Part shown: positions 54,105 through 64,000 of the stretch, in pieces | Layout: each line of letters opens with the position of its first letter | Numbering within the stretch: the first letter of the stretch is position 1 | Assembly (NCBI GenBank): GCA_022495995.1 | Contig: JAFEMH010000165.1 | Location: 248,001 to 312,000, forward strand | Origin: Adenophora triphylla var. japonica | Lineage: Eukaryota; Streptophyta; Magnoliopsida; Asterales; Campanulaceae | Length of the DNA stretch: 64,000 nucleotides | Reading direction: 5' to 3' | Position numbers and translations under genes: made by a program | Notes under the pieces: generated by a model | Databases searched by the model: none | Told to the model about the DNA's origin: nothing | Seen by the model: only the letters and a program-made list of their open reading frames with translations

Positions 54105-57100
54105 AACCACTGTCTTCAAACTGAGGTGAAACGGCGACCCTATAAGAAACGATTTGATCCGCGATGGGCCCACATTCACACAACTGCAAAGCCAGGTCAA
54201 CGAGAACTTTCAGATGGGAAGAAGATCAACTGCCTGATTGGCACTGTTGAAGGATTTGATGTCTCCATTGACTACCTGTACATTCGAAGCACCTTCGAGT
54301 TCAATGTTTCTGGTGCTCCTCTTGAAGTTAGTCAAGCGGTTATGGATGCAACTTGCTCTACAACAACTTGAGACCTCTCCTCCTTAAGTGGGTATTACAA
54401 GAAGAAACCCAGAAGAGCATTCAGTGAGCTAATGAGCCACTTGTGTTACTTAGTAGGGAAGTCTGTATGTGGAAAGATTGGAAACCACAACAACTTCACC
54501 TCCCAGCAGTGGATGTACTGCAGTGCCATTTATAATGGAATCAAACTCCATTGGCCCAGGATTCTTCTGAGAGAGCTTGCCAACAGCATTGATACCTACC
54601 AATCGAAGACAAAGGATCGAGAGATTAGATGGAGACCCTTCTGCAGGCTGCTAACTACCATTTTTGCCAACTATCAACATTTGGAAGATTTGAGGACCTC
54701 CACCCCAGAATTGTTTGTCCATTGGGGTACTGAAGAATCCATATGGCTAAGGGCTTGTCACAACTTCAGATTTTCATTTGGCATTATGTTGAAATTACCC
54801 CTGAAACCGAGTCAAGGGTCTGGGCAAAGCAATCAAGAAAGTTTCAAGGAAGAAAAAGTCTGCTGCTAAACCGCCCCTCAAGAGAGCTAGAACCGCATAA
54901 GTCCAACTGCGTGCTGCTGCTGGTGGTGCTGGTACAAGCAGGAAGGGTAAGGAAAAGATGACCCTGGTTGATGAAGAAGAAGAAGAGGAAGATGAGGAAA
55001 TTCCAAGTTTGGTTGCAAGAGCCAGGAAGGCCAAGCAAACCAAGGTGGTTCTGGACAAGATGTCTGAAGAGGATTTGGCTGCCTATTATAAGGTTGAGAT
55101 AGCCAGGATTAAGGAGAATGCGGCTAAGAAAAAGGCTGTAAAAGGCAAGTCTAAGGAACCTGACTCTCAACCGCCTCCCCAACCTCAATCGCAGCCTTCA
55201 CCTCAACCGCCTCCAACCCAACCACTTATCCAAACACCACCTCAATCACCCATACAAAACCAACCGCTATCTCCTATTCATTCCCCCATCCATTCTCACC
55301 ACTCCTCACCAGCCAAATATCCCTCACCCAAACCGCCTTCTCCCACTCAACCGCGTAGAGCTTCAACCGCTCAGGGGGAGAACCCTAGAAAAAGGAGGTT
55401 CAAGCAAATTGCCAAGAAGAAAACCCCAACCAAAGGGTCCAAGCGTTTTATACAACGTGTGGCCCAACAACCTCCTTCTCCTTCTCCATCCCCATCTCCT
55501 TCTCCTACACCTTCCCATTCTAACTCCCATACCCCTTCTGTTCATGACTCAAACTTAGGCCCAGCCTTTTCTGAATGGACCTCCAAACCATCAGTAGACT
55601 TAGCCATCTGTATGTCCCAAAACAAGACCCCAACTCCTTCACCTCAACATTCCAACCACTCCTATTCCCCTCCTCTTTCAAACCGCAACCCAGCTCCAAC
55701 CATCTCCAACCGCAATAGAACTCCTACTCCCTCTCCTATTCGTAACCAAACTCCCCCTCCTACCAAAACTCCTACCCCTCCTACTTCACCCCATCAACAA
55801 AAAACTCCTGTTGAAGTCCACACCTCTCACACCAGCTCCCTTTAAATTCCAATCCCAACACTTCAAATATTCCAACTTCCAATATTCCTCCTCCTCCAAC
55901 CGCTCCTATTTCAACCGCCCCTAATACCTTACCTCAAACACTTCCCATTCCACCTCCAACTACCCAATCTCACACAATTCCAACCACCCACATATTTCAA
56001 ACTATCAATACCCAAATACCCCAAACCACTCTCCCCACCCAAACCCCACCCATTATCCTTACCACTCCTTCTACTTCAACCGCCCCTCCTTCAGACTATT
56101 GCCAAATTCTTTTAACTCTCCAACTCATCCAAACCCAGCTCCTTCTCAATCAAGGCCACATGCTCAAGGTCACTGACTCCAACCGCCTTCTGGCTAATTT
56201 AAACCACGCTCTTCAGGAAAGGGTTGACTCTCAAACCCATGAAATGGCCATTCTGAAATTCCAATTGATGGATGCCATTAAGGGGGAGAGATCACAGTCA
56301 ACCGCGGGTGACCAAACCGCAAACATTGTGAGAGTAACTGTTGAATCCACTTTGTCAAATTTTAAGCAACAGTTAGTTGATAATGTAATAGAGTATGTTG
56401 GTGCTTCTTCCTCCGGTGAAGATGTCAAAAATATGCTTGCAATTTGTGGAGACTTGATCTGTGACACCAATGAAAAAGATTTGGAGAAAATGAAGACTGA
56501 GCTAATTGAAGCTTTCAATTCCAGATCTCAACCGCAGCAGCCAGCTTCAACCTCGTCTACTCCTATTATAACCGCCTTAGACTCCATGCAAGCAAGTCTC
56601 CAGGAAGAAATTGATATTATGAAAGGAGAGCTTGGAGTTAAATTGAACTTGGTTGAAGACAACCTCAAGGCCAAGCTCAATGAGGTCAATGATGAAGTTA
56701 ACGACCACTTGGAGAACTTGAAGGCTTGTGTTCAATTCAACTCTTGCCACCAAAATCAATGAGATGAAAACCTCTCTGAAGGTGACTGCAGATCTAGAGC
56801 CTATTCAAGAAGCCATCTCAAACCAGACTGCAGCAATTCAGGGGGAGATCCACACTTTCTACAACACTCTCAACTCCTCCATTGAACTGAAATCTGATGA
56901 AATCAAGGAGAGTGTTGCTGCCAATACAAGAGCAGTTGATGCAAATAATGCTACCACTGCACAATCTGTGACCGCATTGAAAGCAGTGGAGACAACTCTT
57001 GGAAGATCAACTGATGAGGTCAGAGCCTTGAGAAGAATTGTTTGTGGAGAAAGCTCAGCATTCAGACCCTCTAGACTGCAAGTGGCTAATCAAGAAGTCA

Positions 57101-57159
57101 ATCAACCGCGCCATCATTCTTCTCAGCAACCGCCTCAGCATCAACCGCGTCAGCAATGA
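54105..57159 (+). pseudogene. SIRE-like copy 2 third gene (Transposase_32-like and coiled-coil protein)
   Basis: Homologue of the third gene in copy 1, missing its promoter, first exon and intron. Frames: 54126-54371 (NCLIGTVEGFDVSIDYLYIR, then NVSGAPLEVSQAVMDAT, stop), 54432-54869 (LMSHLCYLVGKSVCGKIGNH, NFTSQQWMYCSAIYNGIKLH), 54958-55845 (acidic EEEEEDEEIPSLVARARKAK, then a very Pro-rich region with PPPQPQSQPSPQPP), a Pro/Thr-rich stretch to about 56150, 56160-56762 (coiled coil, DSNRLLANLNHALQERVDSQ) and 56728-57159 (IELKSDEIKESVAANTRAVD; ends PRQQ). Four or five frame changes or stops. Protein similarity to copy 1 is clear but only moderate, so the gene diverged or came from a different subfamily. 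Confidence 0.8.
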
Positions 57160-57691
57160 ACCGCTTTATATGTAATTCCTTTCCTTTGCTAAACTCTTAT
57201 TTTTGCTTAAGTTGGACCGCACTCTTTGTATTTTTGTCCAACTTCTTTTGTATTTTTGTAACTTTGTATTTTGCTTTCCTACCATTGTAACATGTAACTG
57301 CAAAGGTAGTAATGAAAAATGCATCACTGGTTCCAAAACTTTTTCATATCAAACTGCTTGTTTGTAGAACAATGAAACCACAATGGTTTTAAACCTCATT
57401 CAAATATTTTCTAACTTAAAATCATATTTTTGAATTGAAGTTTAAACATTCAGTTTAAACCGCACTTTAAATTTAAACTCATATTTCTTCAAGTGCACTG
57501 AATGCATTTCTATACTTTCAAGTTGTAAGTTTTTCAATCCTTCAAATAGTATAGAAATCTATAGCTTATGCTAGTGTGTGCATTGACTTGGGACATGACT
57601 TACCATTTTAATTCTTATGGACATGTTTTTACCAAGTACAATGTTTGCTTTTGCTGTAGTAGGTAATGACATCAATCAAATAGGGGGAGAT
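57160..57691 (+). other. SIRE-like copy 2 3' UTR and polypurine tract
   Basis: AT-rich sequence ending AAATAGGGGGAGAT (57678-57691), the polypurine tract directly before the 3' LTR. Confidence 0.8.
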
Positions 57692-59196
57692 TGTTGGGTA
57701 TGCATATTTTAACCCTCCTGGATTAGCTTAAGATTTGATTGATACCATAACCTCCTCTCTATTTTAAGGACTTTAGGACCCTATGTAATGAAGCTTAGAC
57801 TTCAATTTTTTAGCAAAGTTCATTTTATAGAATAGGATAAATTAGGCTTGAAGACTGGCACAAGACTCATTAGATATGAGGTTGCAGTTCAAAAGTTTCA
57901 GACCGCATCATCAACCGCACCTAGCAAACCGCTCCTAGCAATTGCTTTGTGCAAATCCTTGTCTGAAATCGCCGTCGACAATCTCAGTGTAATCGCCTTG
58001 AAGTAAATCGCATTTGTGATGCAGTTCCAACCACACTGATGAAACCTCCTCTGGTGTAACCGCTCTTGTCACAACCGCTTCACACCAGACCGCATCCAAT
58101 GATTGAAGACTTGAAGTGAACCACTTTATGACTGTTGGAATCCACGTCAGCAATGATAAAAGTCAACCACCAAATCTTGTCACGTGATTCAATGTCAGAG
58201 AAGATCTGCAAGGATCTTGAAAAGGTGACAGGTGTCCTAACTACCTTAATTGCAGCTGAGGCCTGATCAACTATACCTGCAACTCCTGTACCAAAGGACA
58301 AAAGTGGATATTGTGGACCAATCAGAAAACACCAGTACAGTACTTGCTACAGCTGTGTCCAACGACTATATTCTTGGTGCTTGGGTATAAATACCCCAAT
58401 CTTCATCATTTGAAGATTGCTTGAGAAATTGATTTGCTGTGAGTTCATAAGAAGCTGAAGCTCTGCCCAGAAAATTCTTAGTCCTTTGAATCTTCATCTT
58501 CTACTTCAAGAAATATATTCCAGCCCAGAAATCAAGCCTTAGACACATCAAGAATTATTGTGCTATACATCTCATAGATCTAAAGAGCCTTGATCTTGGA
58601 TACACACACACCTCACTTATTTAATCACATAGATTATTAATTTGAGAAACACCAGTTATAGTCTAGGATTTGTTCTTCATAGAAAAGATTTTAGATCTGA
58701 GTATTCCTCATTGTAATTTGTAATCACTCATACTCAATATAAAATCTCTCTTATAAAATCCAAGACTAACCATCTTGGTAGTGGACGTAGATCGTTTATC
58801 GATTGAACCACTCCAAATAGTGTGTTCTTATATTTCTGCATTTATTATTTACTGTGCATACTGATTATTTATCTTTATCTCTGTTTGATCTATATTACAG
58901 TTATCCTTAATTGTGAATTGTGTTTGGAGTTAACTTTGTCAAATCTCACTTTCAGTTTTATAACTGCTCTCAAAACTGCACTATAAACCGATTTGCAAAC
59001 CGCACCTCCAAAACCGCTTTGTAACTCAAATATTCCGCTGTGCATTTTACAACTCTAGTTGCAGTTTCTAATACATTGCAAGCGGTTTTGTAAGCTAAGA
59101 GGTTTAGTTTTAAAAGAGGGCAAAAATTTTGTAACAGCTATTCACCCCCCCCCCTCTAGCTGTTTTTCACCCTTGTTGCCACCTTTGGGACCAACA
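57692..59196 (+). repeat. SIRE-like copy 2, 3' LTR
   Basis: 1505 bp; TATAAATA at 58386-58393 followed by the conserved inverted repeat. Near the end it has a run of nine C (59146-59154). Confidence 0.95.
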
Positions 59197-59583
59197 GCGC
59201 GCCTATCCGGATCGGGCCTGATCAACAACAGAATTGGTGAAGGATTAAAAAACCTTGAAGGGTTAGGAATAGACAGTATAAATAAACCCTATTACCTAGC
59301 ATCATGTTAGGGTTGTAATTTCTATTGTGATAAAGATTAATAATTCTAGCTGTTACAAGGGTTTTCTTGTCTCTCTATTTTCTCTAGATATACGATTTGC
59401 ACAGTTATGAATTCTTATGATCAATAATTCGTGTAGTAGATTAGAGATTGTATTCGGTGATTGTCAGTTGATAATAATATTCTTGCCCTCTGCCCGTGAA
59501 CGTAGTCAAGTTGGTGAACCACATATATCTTTATTTTGTGTGATTGATTTATTTTATTTCTTCTAAATAGATCTGTTACAACA
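59197..59583 (+). repeat. Tork-like 3' LTR, right part
   Basis: Starts with the duplicated GCGCG (59197-59201) and continues CCTATCCGGATCGGGCCTGA as in the 5' LTR, ending TTACAACA at 59583, followed by the TSD TTTTT. Confidence 0.9.
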
Positions 59584-59588
59584 TTTTT

Positions 59589-60512
59589 AATATTAAGATT
59601 TATCCCCTTTTTGAAAAGGAATTAAATATTTTTTTGATGCTTTTAGTTAACAATCAACACCTATTTGATCATAATAATTGAGAAAATTGAACATCAATAA
59701 TTAAGTACATTAAAAAAATACCCAAAAACCCTAACAGTAAGTAAATGTAGTAATTTGGGAATGAAATCATGAAAATTTTATCTCCAAATATCTCTTATAT
59801 CACTGTTCTTGAAGTAATCAACAATCAACAAGAGGAATCGAAGTAGAAAAGTGAATTATTTGACATTTGTTGAGACTCAATCAACAAGAAGAAAAAAATG
59901 TTGGAGGAAAGTAAAAATAGATATAATAATAATAGCATAAGTTAAATCTTACAACACGTGTGTTATATTTTACTTGGGAAGAAGAAATATGAGTTACATT
60001 TTATAATTACCTTAGTAAGTAAGTACACTCTATAATAAGATGAATTAATTGAACTATCGTAAAGTCGAATTGCACCAACCCATATCCAAGCAACTAAGCA
60101 TTGTTTGGCTTATTTAATTGTTTAACAAGAGAGTGAATTTTAGTAAAATAAAACAAATCAGGAAACTTAAAAAAAAAAAAAATCAGAAATTCAGTGTCTG
60201 GGCCACTGCCCACACTCGCCTGTGCATAGAACCGCTGTTGAACTTACTATTTTTCTCACTTATTTTCTTTGTGAAAAGGGAAAGGGGTTAGTAGTAAATA
60301 ATTATTAAAATCTAAAGATTAGGATTTAATGAAATAATATAATCAAAAGGACAAGTATGCAAATATTATACTCGTAATACAACTGGATACATAAATATGA
60401 AGATTGTTATCGACATTTTAAAATTTTAAATATAGATAGCACTCATTATGAAAAACAGAGTATTTGCTATATGCTTCCTCCGTTCCTTTTTAAATCAGAT
60501 AAATAGACAAAT
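59589..60512. other. AT-rich spacer
   Basis: No coding or RNA gene recognised. Near 60474 CTTCCTCCGTTCC resembles a degraded Stowaway-type end. Confidence 0.4.
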
Positions 60513-60515
60513 TAA

Positions 60516-61297
60516 GGCTCCGTTTGTTTAGCGTAAAACATTTTTCGAAAAATGAAATGTTTTTCGAAAAATGTGATAAATATGTTTTTTATTGTTTGGT
60601 AAGGAAAATGTTTTACGAAAAATGATCGCTTGATTTGACTACAATTTTTTGATGACTTAAGCATGGCAAAGGGGTGGTAAGTGGATTGGGGGAGGAGTTA
60701 TTAAAAAAAAATTAAAATGATTAATTTTTTTTACCCGATGAGGGGGGGGGGAGGGGGAGGGGGAGGGGGAGGGGTGGGGTGGGTGGGGGGTAGGGTGGCA
60801 GGGGTGGTGAGTTAAAAAAAATGAGCCTAGACGTCGATTTTCTTCCTGGGCTGTTGAACATTGAGTAATGCTACACGTGAGCAAGGCTTGACTAGCTTGG
60901 GAGCCACCTGGTTTCTAAAGGGAGGAATTCGAGGGGGGGGGGGGTTTGGCAGGGGGGTCAGTGGATTGGGGAAGGAGTTGTTAAAAAATAAATTAAAATG
61001 ATTAATTTTTTTTTACCCGACGAGGGGGGGGGGGGCAGGGGGTAGTGATGGGGATGGGGTAGGGGTGGTTGATGTGGGGTGGGTAACGTGGGGGTGAATG
61101 AAAAGTTAGGGGTGTGTGTGTGTGTGTATGTGAGGGTGTTATCATTTTTCGAAAAATATTTTACTTAGAAAAAATTTGTAAATCATTTTACTTAGAAAAG
61201 TAGGGAAAATATTTTCCAGAAAATATTTTCCCCATTTTTCGATGCTAAACAAACACCAAAAAATGGGAAAAATATTTTCTCCCAAACAAATGGAGTC
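60516..61297. mobile_element. Tourist-like (PIF/Harbinger) MITE or small transposon
   Basis: Ends GGCTCCGTTTGTTT and AAACAAATGGAGTC (12 of 14 inverted), flanked by the 3-bp duplication TAA (60513-60515; 61298-61300). About 780 bp, subterminal repeats of TTTTTCGAAAAAT, no open frame. The interior has a partial duplication of a ~280-bp block with long G runs. Confidence 0.75.
60740..60800 (+). repeat. G-rich tract, likely G-quadruplex former
   Basis: Twelve-G run followed by GAGGGGGAGGGGGAGGGGGA-type repeats; a related tract is at 61023-61040. Many runs of four or more G separated by one base. Confidence 0.8.
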
Positions 61298-61326
61298 TAA
61301 GAAAAAGTATATAATGTTAAAATATA

Positions 61327-61681
61327 CTCCCTCCGTCCCAGACCAAAGGTCTTCGGGGGGGATTTCACGCTTCTTAAGAATTTTTTTTTAAAGTGGGTAG
61401 AAAATTTTGGGAGAGAGAATGTAAAAATTAAATGTGTGATAGGGAATAGGAGAGAGAATGTAAAAGTTAAATGTGTGGTAGGGAATAAGAGAGAGAATGT
61501 AAAAGTTAATAATATTTAATAGGAGAGAGAATGAGTGGGAGGAATAGTAATGGTTTTTTTGTAAATATATGGAGATGATAAGGGTATAAATATATGAAAA
61601 ACTTTCCATTTAAGGAAAGGGACTCTTGGTCTGGGACGGACCAAAAAGAAAAGTAGGACTCTTGGTCTGGGACAGAGGGAG
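61327..61681. mobile_element. Stowaway-type (Tc1/mariner) MITE, 355 bp
   Basis: Starts CTCCCTCCGTCCCAGACCAA and ends with its inverted match (one mismatch in the first 20), flanked by TA on both sides (61325-61326; 61682-61683). AT-rich, no open frame. Confidence 0.9.
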
Positions 61682-61805
61682 TATGACTTACGGGTATAAA
61701 ATATGGGGTAGAATTGTTAGTGTGATAGAAAATAGTAAGTGAATTAGTTACCGCAAGTATGAGTAAGTATGAGTGTTAGAAATGCCAATTTAAATATATG
61801 AGTAG

Positions 61806-62192
61806 TAGGGATGACCAAAATCGGTTCCGGGCCCGGTTCCGGTTCGGAACCGCCGGTTCCGGTTCGAAAAATGTATGAACCTTAACCGGCCCGGATTGTT
61901 CACGGTTCCGGTTAATCCGGTTCCGGTTTTCTCCCCGGTTCGTCCGGTTCCAAGGCTTTTTCGGTCCGGTTCGGTCAGGTTCTATTGAAAAACAATGAAT
62001 TTCGTCCGGTTCACGGTTGGTTCGGTCCGGTTCACCATTTTTGTGACCCTTAACCGGCCCTTATCCAAACCGGTTCCGGTTACCCCGGTTCCGATTTTCG
62101 TGACGGTTCATGGCGGTTCCGGGCTTTTTCGGTCCGGTTCCGGTCCGGTTTTCCGGTTCCGATTCGGTTCCGGTCCGGTTTGGCCATCCCTA
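61806..62192. mobile_element. hAT-type MITE, copy 2 (387 bp)
   Basis: TAGGGATGACCAAAA ... TTTGGCCATCCCTA, with a perfect 8-bp duplication ATGAGTAG (61798-61805; 62193-62200). Closely related to the copy at 40074, with the same CCGGTTCCGG-rich interior. Confidence 0.95.
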
Positions 62193-62200
62193 ATGAGTAG

Positions 62201-62798
62201 TACTAATATAATATTAATCATGTCACTTTATAACATTATCACTAACCCTTGCTACAAGGGGCATACATTTTTTGGAAAACTCACATGGGAAAATCTTATT
62301 TTTTCTAAGCTTACTCCAAATTAAAATTATAAAAAAATGTTGTTACTATCTTCTTCCAAAAATAAATATTCATTTTTTGTTTTTTATCAAGCACAAACAT
62401 GTCAAATTTATTTATTTATTGTGAGACTAAATACATATAAAATTATTTGACCACAAAAAAAGTGTCTCTTTTTATTAAGTTACCGCGTGATCTAAAACTG
62501 AAAGCTGTCAGATCATAAGGGCTCAGAGAGATCAACATTTTTTACAATTATAATTTTGGATAACATTGTAATTGAGACTAACAGAATTTGGGATCGTGTC
62601 ATAGAGGCAATCAGTGCTTTGATACCATATTAATATTAAGTTACTACTTAATTTAATCGCTTTATTAGTTAGAAATAAACTCAACAACGTATATCAAGTT
62701 TAACGTTCATTTTCTATTCTATGGGAAGGTAGAGAATGCTTTTAACATTATTTGCAGAATAATGTTGCTATAATGATAGGTGTATGTCTGGTGGGACC
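62201..62798. other. AT-rich spacer
   Basis: No coding or RNA gene recognised. Confidence 0.4.
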
Positions 62799-63796
62799 TG
62801 ATGCTAACAGAAAAGAGCTCTGATAACTTCATCCCACGTCGTCTCCTCGTAGGGAAATCTGGCACGATCGTCCACTCAAGGCCTACACGATAAACAACGT
62901 AAGCTAAGCCGGGAGCTTCTCCGGCTAAAGCCCATCCGGTGTGAAAGTAAATATCTGTTATGGAATAAGCTCAAAACTGAAATGAAAAGAGCTTGAGAGT
63001 AAGAAAAATGACTTATTTGACTTGCAAGCTGAAGGTTGTATTTATACCCTCTTCCCATGATAAGGTGATAAGATGATAGGTGATAGTAGGGGTGTCAGTG
63101 GTTTGGTTCAAACCGCGATTTGGAACCGAACCAAATCATACTGTTTGTTTCGGCTTTTAGGCATGAGTAGTTTAGCTCGATTTGAAAAATTAACAAACCA
63201 CACGGTTTAGTTCAGCTTGCGGTCACCACCTCCAAACCAAACCAAATCGAACCGAGTCAAACCATTGTAGATTGAATCGGTTCGAGACCGTTAAACCTAT
63301 CATGTTTCATTATGTCTTTCAATCAAGGTGAATTTTGTGGACAATCATTACTTATAAATCACTTTTGTTACTTAGTTTGACCTTTAAAATTTTAATGAAG
63401 GGTATCATTGCATTAATAATTACTTCATATTTTGATATCAAACACTAATAGTGTATTAACAATTGTACTTTGATATAATTTTCTGATTAAATTTTCGTTG
63501 AATGGTAATTTGAATTTAACAATCTTGATTTTGTAACTGTGAACTGGTATGGTTTTTTTCTTTTATAGGATCTTAGGAAAGTGAGCGAGATTCCCATCTC
63601 GTCGAATATAATGCTCTCTCCTCTCCCCCTTCTCTTGTCCTCATGGTCCTTTCAAGTCGCTTGATCCCAAAATGGCGGTATGGTGGTTTGACTGTTAAAA
63701 TTGACTTATCCACGTAGGACGCTACTTTATTGCTGAGTCACCCATGATATTCGTATCTTGCTTGAAACTTGGATAACATTTTATTTATATACATCA
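62799..63796 (-). repeat. 3' LTR of a second Tat-type element
   Basis: On the minus strand it runs from TGATGTATATAAAT (63796) to TTAGCATCA (62799). The TAGCATCA end and TGATG start match the Tat LTR at 8231-9002, and the U5 has similar CCGGAGAAGCTCCCGG-type hairpins. TATA box (TATAAATA) at 63047-63040. Interrupted by a hAT-like fragment near 63089. Confidence 0.65.
63089..63300 (+). mobile_element. hAT-like fragment inside the Tat-type LTR
   Basis: Begins TAGGGGTGTCAGTGG with internal GGTTTGGTTCAAACC, typical of a hAT-type MITE of another family. No matching right end or 8-bp duplication is visible, so it is truncated or degraded; the right edge is a guess. Confidence 0.5.
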
Positions 63797-64000
63797 GTAG
63801 CCCCTCAGTTCATAATTGAGACCATTTATGGTTTTGTTGTGAACTTCATTCTGCTAACAAATGAAATCGCCCGTTTCAAACTGGAATAGATTTCGCCAAA
63901 TAACGATTTATGAGAGGTGGATCTCGCTTCTTCATTTGGTGATGTCGCTTGCCTTTTGACACGTGTTTAAATGATGAACTGTCACAGCATTTAATGAGCC
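63797..64000 (-). other. 3' end of a second Tat-type element with polypurine tract
   Basis: On the minus strand ACTGAGGGGCTAC (63809-63797) directly precedes the LTR and is the PPT. Upstream sequence to the window edge is non-coding. Confidence 0.65.

Larger units (their letters stand above)
42297..59196 (+). mobile_element. SIRE/Maximus-like Ty1/copia element, copy 2
   Basis: LTRs 42297-43799 and 57692-59196 (1503 and 1505 bp). PBS TGGTATCAGAGC at 43802, gag, protease, integrase and half of RT, then an interruption 48476 to about 54094, then the third gene and the PPT at 57678-57691. Inserted in the Tork-like 3' LTR: left flank GTGTG (42292-42296), right flank GCGCG (59197-59201). The intact 5' Tork LTR has GCGCG at this point, so the left copy carries two C-to-T changes at CpG sites. 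Same family as 20223-33859. Confidence 0.95.
39278..59583 (+). mobile_element. Tork-like Ty1/copia element, internally deleted, carrying nested insertions
   Basis: 5' LTR 39278-39827; PBS TGGTATAAGAGC at 39831; gag with zinc knuckle; protease block; then a jump to the 3' region and the 3' LTR. That LTR is interrupted at 42296 by SIRE-like copy 2 and resumes at 59202. TSD TTTTT (39273-39277 and 59584-59588) is perfect. Integrase, RT and RNase H are absent, so the element is non-autonomous. The SWxLDS-like protease motif (ILDSVSSYHMC) and gag pattern favour the Tork lineage. Confidence 0.85.

Noticed and set aside
54795..55188. Minus-strand frames with Ser-rich runs opposite the third gene
   Set aside because: Created by the acidic GAA/GAG codon run on the plus strand.
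60657..60884. Minus-strand frame with Pro/Ser/His repeats
   Set aside because: Produced by the G-rich low-complexity tract on the plus strand.
1..64000. Host protein-coding genes, tRNA or rRNA genes
   Set aside because: Every convincing open frame belongs to a transposable element; no tRNA cloverleaf or rRNA block was recognised, although tRNA-complementary PBS sequences are present.

Overview
This is a plant nuclear window (probably a repeat-rich eudicot) made almost entirely of nested transposable elements. I found no host protein gene, rRNA, tRNA or CRISPR array. Plant origin is shown by a Rep/helicase Helitron with introns, a plant-type RTE LINE ending in (TTG)n, a Ty3/gypsy Tat element with two RNase H domains and an antisense gene, several Ty1/copia lineages (SIRE/Maximus-like, Ale-like, Tork-like), a CACTA element, an Ogre-like LTR, and Stowaway-, Tourist- and hAT-type MITEs.

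Layout. 145-8069: a once-autonomous Helitron (zinc-finger exons, HUH Rep, Pif1-type helicase), now broken by frameshifts and a stop and split between Rep and helicase by a 5'-truncated RTE LINE (about 4000-5810). 8231-20222: a Tat-lineage gypsy element with 5' LTR, tRNA-Asp-type PBS, gag, a 1749-codon gag-pol frame, two tandem-repeat blocks and a spliced antisense gene; its 3' LTR is missing. 20223-33859: a SIRE-like copia element on the minus strand (LTRs about 1.43 kb) with an extra third gene that has its own TATA box and intron. 33860-34658: the end of an unrelated LTR. About 35170-38750: a truncated Ale-like copia on the minus strand. 39278-59583: a Tork-like, internally deleted copia (TSD TTTTT). 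A second SIRE-like element (42297-59196, plus strand) sits inside its 3' LTR. That second element is in turn interrupted by CACTA sequence and an Ogre-like LTR remnant (48476 to about 54094). 59589-62798: spacer with Tourist-like, Stowaway and hAT MITEs. 62799-64000: the 3' LTR and 3' end of another Tat-type element on the minus strand, running off the window.

How it fits together. The nesting gives a relative order: Tork-like, then SIRE-like copy 2, then CACTA/Ogre. By eye, LTR divergence agrees, since the Tork-like LTR pair differs more than the SIRE pair. The most interesting signals are four. First, the SIRE-like third gene looks like an independent transcription unit. Second, the hexamer AACCGC/GCGGTT is pervasive across both SIRE-like elements. 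Third, the Ogre-like LTR holds a train of small hairpins whose stems persist while loops and sequences change. Fourth, the Tat element has a long open polyprotein but substituted RT and integrase catalytic residues.
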